NCBI GenBank assembly: GCA_026981635.1
Contig: JALSIF010000222.1
Span: 1-10,000 of the forward strand
Source: a bacterium
GTDB lineage: Bacteria; 4484-113; JALSIF01
Length of the DNA: 10,000 nt
Reading direction: 5' to 3'
Made by a program: the position numbers and the translations under genes. Each line of letters starts with the position of its first letter. The first letter of the stretch is position 1. Positions 6,133 to 10,000 of the stretch are shown here, piece after piece. The notes below the pieces were generated by a model, which saw nothing but the letters and a program-made list of their open reading frames with translations, did no database searches and had not been told where the DNA came from.

Positions 6133-6993
6133 ATGAACCCAGAGGAGCTGCGCAAGAAACTAGTTGTGGGGGTGGCCGGCTTTGGCACCATGGGCTCAGA
6201 GCTCACCGCCGCCCTGGCCGCCGCCGGTTTCAGGGTGATTGCCTGGAACCGGAGCGAGGAGCGGTTTGAGAAGCTTGTTCCCCGGGTGAGGCGGCTCATC
6301 TCCCGCCAGCAGAACCACCCGGAGGAGCACCGCCAGCGGGGCCTTAAGCTGCTTGAGACCACCACCAACCTTGAGCGCCTGGCCGAGGCCCGCTTCGTGG
6401 TGGAGAACCTGGTGGAGGACCGGGCGGTAAAGGTTGACTTCTTTAAGAAGCTGAACCAGCTTGCCCACCCCGATGCCGTCTTTGCTACCAACACCAGCTC
6501 CCTGCCCATCGCTGAGCTGGCCGAGGCCAGCGGCCGCCCGGGAAGGTTCCTAGGCCTCCACTTCTTCAACCCGGTCACCCGCATGGAGCTGGTGGAAGTG
6601 GTGCGCCACCCAGGTCTGGATGAATCGGTGCTCACCATGGCCACCTCCCTGGTTGAGGCGATGGGCAAAACCCCGGTGGTGCTGAATGACGCCCCCGGCT
6701 TCATCGTCAACCGCATCCTGGTCACCATGGTGAACGAGGCCATCCGCCTGGTGGAGCAGGGGGTGGCCTCCCCCAAGCAGGTGGACACCGCCATGAAGCT
6801 GGGCACCGGGGTGCCGGTGGGTCCGCTTAAACTCCTTGATCTGGTGGGCCTGGACACCCACCTCAGGGTCTGCGAGCACCTCTACGAGAAGCTGGGCGAG
6901 CCCCAGTTTGCCCCCCCCGAGCTACTTAAGCGGCTGGTTAAGGAGGGAAAGACCGGCCGCAAGGCGGGGGAAGGCTTCTACTCCTACCGCTGA
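6133..6993 (+). CDS. hbd: 3-hydroxyacyl-CoA (3-hydroxybutyryl-CoA) dehydrogenase
   Basis: This enzyme reversibly oxidises 3-hydroxyacyl-CoA to 3-ketoacyl-CoA, in butyrate-type fermentation, beta-oxidation or polyhydroxybutyrate-linked steps. The 286 residues are the length of the stand-alone bacterial enzyme. The Rossmann motif GFGTMG spans 16-21, ATNTSSLPI 118-126, HFFNPV 143-148 and PGFIVNRI 188-195. Residues corresponding to the human catalytic pair are His143 and Glu155 (12 apart, as in human His158/Glu170), and Asn193 matches human Asn208. The C-terminal domain has GVPVGPLKLLDLVGLDT and ends in GRKAGEGFYSYR. At the end of strand 2 the usual NAD-selecting Asp is replaced by Asn39-Arg40, which may favour NADP(H). 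The open frame extends upstream to 5986, but ATG6133 fits the family start and has GAGGAGG 4 nt before it. Thiolase and crotonase genes are absent here, so the pathway is open. Confidence 0.94.
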   Translation: MNPEELRKKLVVGVAGFGTMGSELTAALAAAGFRVIAWNRSEERFEKLVPRVRRLISRQQNHPEEHRQRGLKLLETTTNLERLAEARFVVENLVEDRAVKVDFFKKLNQLAHPDAVFATNTSSLPIAELAEASGRPGRFLGLHFFNPVTRMELVEVVRHPGLDESVLTMATSLVEAMGKTPVVLNDAPGFIVNRILVTMVNEAIRLVEQGVASPKQVDTAMKLGTGVPVGPLKLLDLVGLDTHLRVCEHLYEKLGEPQFAPPELLKRLVKEGKTGRKAGEGFYSYR

Positions 6994-7048
6994 GCCTGCC
7001 TTCCCGCCTTCCCCGCGAAAAGGGCTGCCTTGTCCTTTGGGCTAGCGC

Positions 7049-7351
7049 CTAACTATCGCTCTTGCAGGCGCAGGAGCCGCCGCAGGCACAGCCCCCCAGC
7101 CCCGCCGCCTCGCCGTCGGTGTCCACTCCCTCGCCGCTTCTTGCCGCCGGCTGGGAGCCGTTGCCCGAACGCCCGTAGTCGGTGGTGTGGAAGCCCGCGC
7201 CCTTAAAGATGGCCGCCGCGTGGCCGATGAGCCTCTCCATGGTTCCCCGGGCCCCACACTGCTCGCAGCGGGCGGGCGCCCGGCCGTCAAAGCCCTGCAG
7301 AAGCTCAACCCGATGTCCACACTCGCGGCACTCATACTCGTAGATGGGCAT
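7049..7351 (-). CDS. FmdB-type zinc-ribbon protein with Cys-rich tail
   Basis: A 100-residue protein of the FmdB family (putative regulatory zinc ribbons, named from the fmdB gene of methylotrophs; exact role unknown). The family start MPIYEYECRECGH is present. Zinc would be held by Cys8, Cys11, Cys29 and Cys32 (C-x2-C-x17-C-x2-C). AAIFKGAGFHTTDYG (46-60) is the usual FmdB segment after the ribbon. The rest is a Gly/Ser-rich linker ending in a second cysteine group, CACGGSCAC (88-96), close to the C-terminus. Such tails occur in some FmdB proteins, but their purpose is unknown. GGAGGAGG (7358-7365) lies 6 nt before the ATG. It converges on hbd (55 bp apart) and diverges from the membrane protein gene. 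Confidence 0.9.
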   Translation of the reverse strand: MPIYEYECRECGHRVELLQGFDGRAPARCEQCGARGTMERLIGHAAAIFKGAGFHTTDYGRSGNGSQPAARSGEGVDTDGEAAGLGGCACGGSCACKSDS

Positions 7352-7398
7352 CTAGCGCCTCCTCCTATCCTGCTCAGTTCTGCACCCTGCTTCGGTGA

Positions 7399-7413
7399 GG
7401 GGAATTAATCCCC
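7399..7413. promoter_or_regulatory. Inverted repeat GGGGA-ATTAA-TCCCC, possible operator
   Basis: A five-base perfect inverted repeat with a five-base AT spacer lies between the FmdB-type gene and the divergent membrane protein gene, just upstream of the AT-rich box at 7424-7432. Its placement suits an operator acting on one or both genes. No matching second copy was seen in the window, and chance is not excluded. Confidence 0.3.
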
Positions 7414-7423
7414 CGCCAATCGG

Positions 7424-7432
7424 TTATATATA
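7424..7432. promoter_or_regulatory. AT-rich divergent promoter box
   Basis: TTATATATA is a pure A/T run in a GC-rich spacer. On the plus strand TATATA (7425-7430 or 7427-7432) would place a start near 7437-7439, about 11-13 nt before ATG7450. On the minus strand TATAAC (7423-7428) would place a start near 7416, giving the FmdB-type gene a leader of roughly 65 nt. Neither has a recognisable -35. Confidence 0.35.
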
Positions 7433-7449
7433 CCACGGAGGTAGTGATA

Positions 7450-8091
7450 ATGGCCCCCTCCGGCCAGCTGGCGGGACGCAGACAGAGCGAGCTTTCCCTC
7501 ATCGCCTCCTCGGCCGCCGCCGTATCGGCTCCCCTCGCCCTCCCCCGCCTGCCCCGCCTGGGCCACCTCGCCTGGGCTGGGCTGATCACTCTTATTCTCC
7601 TCTCCCTCGCTCTGCTCTACTACTGGCGCTCCCCAGGCGTTATCCTCAAGGAGGACCTGGGACTGGGGCCGGGGATCGGGGAGGTGGGAGCAGTAAAGCT
7701 GGAAAACAGCACCTGGATCAGGACCTACCTGAGCCTGACCAGCAAGCGCTCCCGCCGAAGCTACTTCTTCGTCAACCGCTCCGGCGAGGTCAAGTTCCAC
7801 TACCTCCTAAGCGGGGGCGAGATCACCCTGCTTCACGCCCGCCGGCTAAACCCCGAGCGGCCAAGCTACTTTGACCCCCTGGTGAGGACCCGCCGGGGCC
7901 TCTCCCTGGGCGACCCCCTCACCAAGGCCCTGCGCCTCTACGGCCCCCCCAGCCAGGTTATGGAGCTTCCCCGCTCCGGCACCATGCTGATCTACCTCTA
8001 CCGCCATGGCCTGAGGATGAGCCTGGTCTTCAACCGGGAGGGAAAGCTCTACGAGATCATGCTCTCCAAGGCGCCCGCCGCCCTGCGCTAG
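7450..8091 (+). CDS. Single-pass membrane protein with BamE/SmpA-like C-terminal region
   Basis: I do not recognise this 213-residue protein as a named family. A 38-residue N-terminal region of low conservation type leads to one hydrophobic segment (about 40-58, WAGLITLILLSLALLYY), so the body is probably outside or facing the periplasm/cell wall. The C-terminal part has GLSLGDPLTKALRLYGPPSQV (150-170), LIYLYRHGLRMSLVF (180-194) and GKLYEIML (198-205). A short G-x-s helix ending in G-P-P, then strands ending in GKl-x-x-I, is the pattern of BamE/SmpA-type small alpha-beta domains, but the match is only by eye. I placed the start at ATG7450 because GGAGG (7437-7441) is 8 nt upstream. GTG7444 is too close to it. 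The gene converges on pheS with overlapping stops. Confidence 0.72.
   Translation: MAPSGQLAGRRQSELSLIASSAAAVSAPLALPRLPRLGHLAWAGLITLILLSLALLYYWRSPGVILKEDLGLGPGIGEVGAVKLENSTWIRTYLSLTSKRSRRSYFFVNRSGEVKFHYLLSGGEITLLHARRLNPERPSYFDPLVRTRRGLSLGDPLTKALRLYGPPSQVMELPRSGTMLIYLYRHGLRMSLVFNREGKLYEIMLSKAPAALR
8088..8091. other. Shared CTAG: overlapping stop codons of two convergent genes
   Basis: The palindrome CTAG supplies TAG to the plus-strand membrane protein gene (8089-8091) and TAG to pheS on the minus strand (8088-8090). No room is left between the genes for an ordinary intrinsic terminator. Confidence 0.95.
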
Positions 8092-9146
8092 CCCACAAAC
8101 TGGCTGAGGAACTCAAAGTTGCCGCTCACAAAACGCCTTGCATCATCCACCTGATAGAGGATCTGAGCCACCCGCTCAACCCCCACCCCGAAAGCAAAGC
8201 CGCTGTAGCGCTCGGGGCTGATCTCAACCTTCCTCAGCACCTCAGGGTGGACCATCCCCGCCCCCAGGATCTCTATCCAGCCCGACTGCTTGCACACCCT
8301 GCACCCCCCACCCCCGCAGAAGGGACAGCTTATGGCCACCTCCGCCCCCGGCTCCACGAAGGGGAAGTAGTCGGGGCGCAGCCTCACCCTGGTCCCCTGC
8401 CCAAACAGCAGGCGGGCAAACTCGGCCAGCACCCCGCGAAGGTCGGCAAAGCTAATCCCCTCCCCCACCATCAGCCCCTCCACCTGGTGGAACATGGGCA
8501 GGTGGGTGCGGTCGGGGCGGTCCCGCCGGTAGACCCGGCCCGGGCTGATGATCTGGATGCGGTCAACCTCTCCGCGCAAAAGCCGTCCGCCCAGCTCCTC
8601 CATGGCGCGGATCTGGACCGGCGAGGTGTGGGTGCGAAGCAGCATCCCCGGGGCCAGCACAAAGGTGTCCACCTCCCCCCGGGCGGGGTGGTGCTCGGGG
8701 ATGTTTAGGGCCTCAAAGTTGTAGTAGTCCAGCTCCGCCTCCGGCCCCTCCCAGACGTCAAACCCCATCGTCACAAAGATCTGCACCATCTCCTCCAGGG
8801 TCTGGGTGATGGGGTGGAGGCGACCCACCAGGGGCAGGTCCCCCGAGATGGTGGGGTCAAGGTAGGAGCGGGCCATCTCCCTCCTGCGGCGAAGCTCCTC
8901 CCGCTTCTGCTTGACCAGATCCTCAAGCTCTTTCTTGAGCCGGTTTACCGCCTGACCGAAGCGGGGCCGCTCCTCCCTGGGCAGGCTGCCGATGGTGCGG
9001 GTGGCCCTGGAAAGCCACCCCTCAGGTCCCAGCGCCTTGGCCGCCGCGCGGTTTAGCTGGTCCTCGTTTGACGCCGCGGCGACCTCCTCTCGAGCACGAG
9101 AGGCAAGCTCCTCCAGCTGCTCAATACTCAGCGCTTCGGTAGACAC
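8088..9146 (-). CDS. pheS: Phenylalanine--tRNA ligase alpha subunit
   Basis: PheS is the catalytic class II subunit of the (alpha-beta)2 enzyme that charges tRNA-Phe in the cytosol. The 352 residues are normal. An N-terminal coiled coil for tRNA binding spans about 1-92. The class II core shows RLHPITQTLEEM (109-120), LNIPEHHPAR (147-156), RTHTSPVQIR (171-180), ISPGRVYRRD (200-209), motif 2 MFHQVEGL (218-225) and motif 3 GFAFGVGVERVAQIL (316-330). Cys274, Cys277, Cys282 and Cys285 form a C-x2-C-x4-C-x2-C group found in some bacterial PheS. GTG at 9146 starts in the right place but has no Shine-Dalgarno sequence and lies in a small hairpin. The gene ends the infC-rpmI-rplT run, 43 bp after rplT. 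No pheT follows; the next gene is convergent. Confidence 0.96.
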   Translation of the reverse strand: MSTEALSIEQLEELASRAREEVAAASNEDQLNRAAAKALGPEGWLSRATRTIGSLPREERPRFGQAVNRLKKELEDLVKQKREELRRRREMARSYLDPTISGDLPLVGRLHPITQTLEEMVQIFVTMGFDVWEGPEAELDYYNFEALNIPEHHPARGEVDTFVLAPGMLLRTHTSPVQIRAMEELGGRLLRGEVDRIQIISPGRVYRRDRPDRTHLPMFHQVEGLMVGEGISFADLRGVLAEFARLLFGQGTRVRLRPDYFPFVEPGAEVAISCPFCGGGGCRVCKQSGWIEILGAGMVHPEVLRKVEISPERYSGFAFGVGVERVAQILYQVDDARRFVSGNFEFLSQFVG

Positions 9147-9151
9147 CGAAA
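9133..9151 (-). other. Small hairpin over the pheS start codon
   Basis: On the minus strand TTCGGT, loop GTCT, ACCGAA can form a six-pair stem (seven with one wobble pair). It covers the G and T of the GTG start codon and the following codons. It might limit translation of pheS relative to rplT, but a stem of this size can arise by chance. Confidence 0.35.
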
Positions 9152-9189
9152 GTTAGGCTAGCAGATGAGGGCCCAGGGCGGAAAGGAAG

Positions 9190-9537
9190 CTATTTCTTGA
9201 CCTCTTCCACCAGGCGGTCAAACACCTGGGGATACTCGCTGGCAATGAGGGCCAGCATCTTGCGATTAAGGGCGATCCCCTCCCGCCGGAGGGCGTTGAT
9301 AAAGCGCGAATAGTTCATCCCCCGGGCGCGGCTGGCGGCGTTGATGCGGGCGTTCCACAGCCGGCGAAAGTCCCGCTTGCGCCGCTTGCGGCCCACGTAG
9401 GCATAGGCCAGCGCCTTGATCACCGCATCCTTGGCCACCTTGTAGCTCCGCGAGCGCATCCCGCGGTAGCCCTTGGCCAGCTTCAGCCACTTCTTGTGCC
9501 TTCTGCGCCTGGCAACTGCGTTGGTTGCCCGAACCAT
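9190..9537 (-). CDS. rplT: Large-subunit ribosomal protein L20 (bL20)
   Basis: L20 binds 23S rRNA early in 50S assembly. The 115 residues match the family (about 117). They show the basic N-terminal tail MVRATNAVARRRRHKKWLKL, then AKGYRG (21-26), the KRDFRRLWNARINAA stretch (54-68) and NYSRFINALRREGIALNRKMLA (75-96). It starts 7 nt after the rpmI stop. The ribosome site (GGGAGGTAGGTGAG) spans the last codons and TAG of rpmI, so the two are translated closely together. In other bacteria L20 represses this operon through the infC or rpmI leader; no such site can be judged here because most of infC lies outside. Confidence 0.98.
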   Translation of the reverse strand: MVRATNAVARRRRHKKWLKLAKGYRGMRSRSYKVAKDAVIKALAYAYVGRKRRKRDFRRLWNARINAASRARGMNYSRFINALRREGIALNRKMLALIASEYPQVFDRLVEEVKK

Positions 9538-9544
9538 CTCTCAC

Positions 9545-9763
9545 CTACCTCCCGATGTTTAGGGCCGGCGCAATGAGCCTCTTTATCCGCTTGCGGTCCG
9601 GCTTGGCCACCAGGACCAGCTTCTCGTTGCGGCGCTTGCGCTTGCTTGACTTCTTGGCCAGCTTGTGGCGCGCATTGGTCCTAAGGCGCATCAGCTTTCC
9701 CGTCTTGGTCACCTTGATGCGCTTGACGGTCGCCTTGTGGGTCTTCATCTTCCTCTTGGGCAT
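9545..9763 (-). CDS. rpmI: Large-subunit ribosomal protein L35 (bL35)
   Basis: A small, very basic 50S protein of 72 residues, slightly longer than the usual 64-66. The start MPKRKMKTHKATVKRIKVTKTGK and the segment ARHKLAKKSSKRKRRN (31-46) are typical, and LVLVAKPDRKRIKRLIA (49-65) is the C-terminal part of the family. The extra residues are at the end (PALNIGR). It lies 16 bp after infC and 7 bp before rplT, the standard infC-rpmI-rplT order. GGTAGGT about 8 nt before the ATG can serve as ribosome site. Confidence 0.97.
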   Translation of the reverse strand: MPKRKMKTHKATVKRIKVTKTGKLMRLRTNARHKLAKKSSKRKRRNEKLVLVAKPDRKRIKRLIAPALNIGR

Positions 9764-9779
9764 GGCTCTATACCTACCC

Positions 9780-10000
9780 TCAGTGGTGGGAAAGGGGCGT
9801 TAGGATAGCAAAGATCCGGTCTCCGGTGAGCTTCTTACTCATCTGCTCCACCTTGGCCTCCCCCTCAAACCGGGTGAGGATCTCCTTAAGCCTCTCCAGG
9901 GCGCGGGTGTTGGCGAAGGCCTTCTCCCGTCCCCTGAGGATCAGGTTGATCTTCACCTTGTGCCCCTTGCTGAGGAACTCCTTGGCCTTCTTCACCTTGA
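9780..10000 (-). CDS. infC: Translation initiation factor IF-3, C-terminal part (gene continues past window)
   Basis: Only the last 72 complete codons are visible. They form most of the C-terminal domain, which binds the 30S subunit and blocks premature 50S joining. KVKKAKEFLSKGHKVKINLILRGRE matches the family pattern K-x-x-x-F-L-x-x-G-x-K-V-K-x-x-x-x-x-R-G-R-E. The end (FEGEAKVEQMSKKLTGDRIFAILTPL) matches the terminal helix and strands. The start lies to the right of the window. It ends with TGA, 16 bp before rpmI. Confidence 0.95.
   Translation of the reverse strand, partial: KVKKAKEFLSKGHKVKINLILRGREKAFANTRALERLKEILTRFEGEAKVEQMSKKLTGDRIFAILTPLSHH

Noticed and set aside
7019-7038. Possible terminator hairpin between hbd and the FmdB-type gene (AAAGG, 10-nt loop, CCTTT)
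   Set aside because: The stem is only five pairs with A/T ends and lacks a following T run on either strand.
7395-7874. Plus-strand open frame overlapping the membrane protein gene start
   Set aside because: Its product is Pro/Arg/Gln-rich without motifs, and the ribosome site at 7437 serves ATG7450 in another frame.
9147-9189. T-box or tRNA-Phe-sensing leader upstream of pheS
   Set aside because: Only 43 bp separate rplT and pheS, too short for a T-box, and no T-box sequence is seen.
1007-9782. Altered genetic code with a reassigned stop codon
   Set aside because: All three-codon reading is normal: no known gene has an internal stop, and both TAG and TGA end genes at the expected family lengths.

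Overview
This is a gene-dense, GC-rich stretch of bacterial chromosome. It holds 15 protein genes, no RNA gene, no mobile element, no CRISPR array and no gene-free interval longer than about 100 bases. Ribosomal proteins L35 and L20, IF-3, PheS, enolase, triosephosphate isomerase and RodA mark it as core bacterial DNA. The RodA gene points to a peptidoglycan-walled, probably rod-shaped cell. A lipoprotein and a Rrf2/IscR-type regulator with three cysteines fit an organism that handles Fe-S or redox stress. The phylum cannot be fixed from the window. A YvyF-like gene and the PheS type with a Cys-rich insert resemble Firmicutes or deep-branching thermophile-type lineages, but this is only an impression.

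Layout, left to right. Bases 1-2795 (minus strand) form a run of a SurA-type foldase lipoprotein, a second membrane-anchored SurA-like protein and enolase (cut by the window edge). Both foldase-like proteins seem to lack the parvulin domain. Divergent from them is a Rrf2-family regulator (2889-3329, plus). Bases 3349-6096 (minus) form a second run: tpiA, rodA (start abutting the tpiA stop), a YvyF-like helix-turn-helix protein and a 95-residue protein of unknown function. Divergent from tpiA across only 36 bp is a 3-hydroxyacyl-CoA dehydrogenase (6133-6993, plus). It converges on an FmdB-type zinc-ribbon gene (7049-7351, minus). That gene is divergent from a single-pass membrane protein with a BamE-like tail (7450-8091, plus). 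The right end (minus) is the classical translation cluster infC-rpmI-rplT-pheS, but pheT does not follow pheS. Instead, pheS ends tail to tail with the membrane protein gene in a shared CTAG.

Themes. Each of the two left minus-strand runs combines a glycolytic enzyme with cell-envelope functions (enolase with foldases, TPI with RodA). Three divergent spacers carry short AT-rich boxes that look like -10 elements. Two of these boxes sit so close to the start codons of tpiA and rrf2 that leaderless mRNAs are plausible. Stop-codon use is strikingly skewed: of 14 visible stops, 11 are TAG, 3 are TGA and none is TAA. I see no wholly new system such as a defence island. The best leads are the parvulin-less foldase pair, the 95-residue orphan, the TAG bias, the orphan pheS and the leaderless-type promoters.
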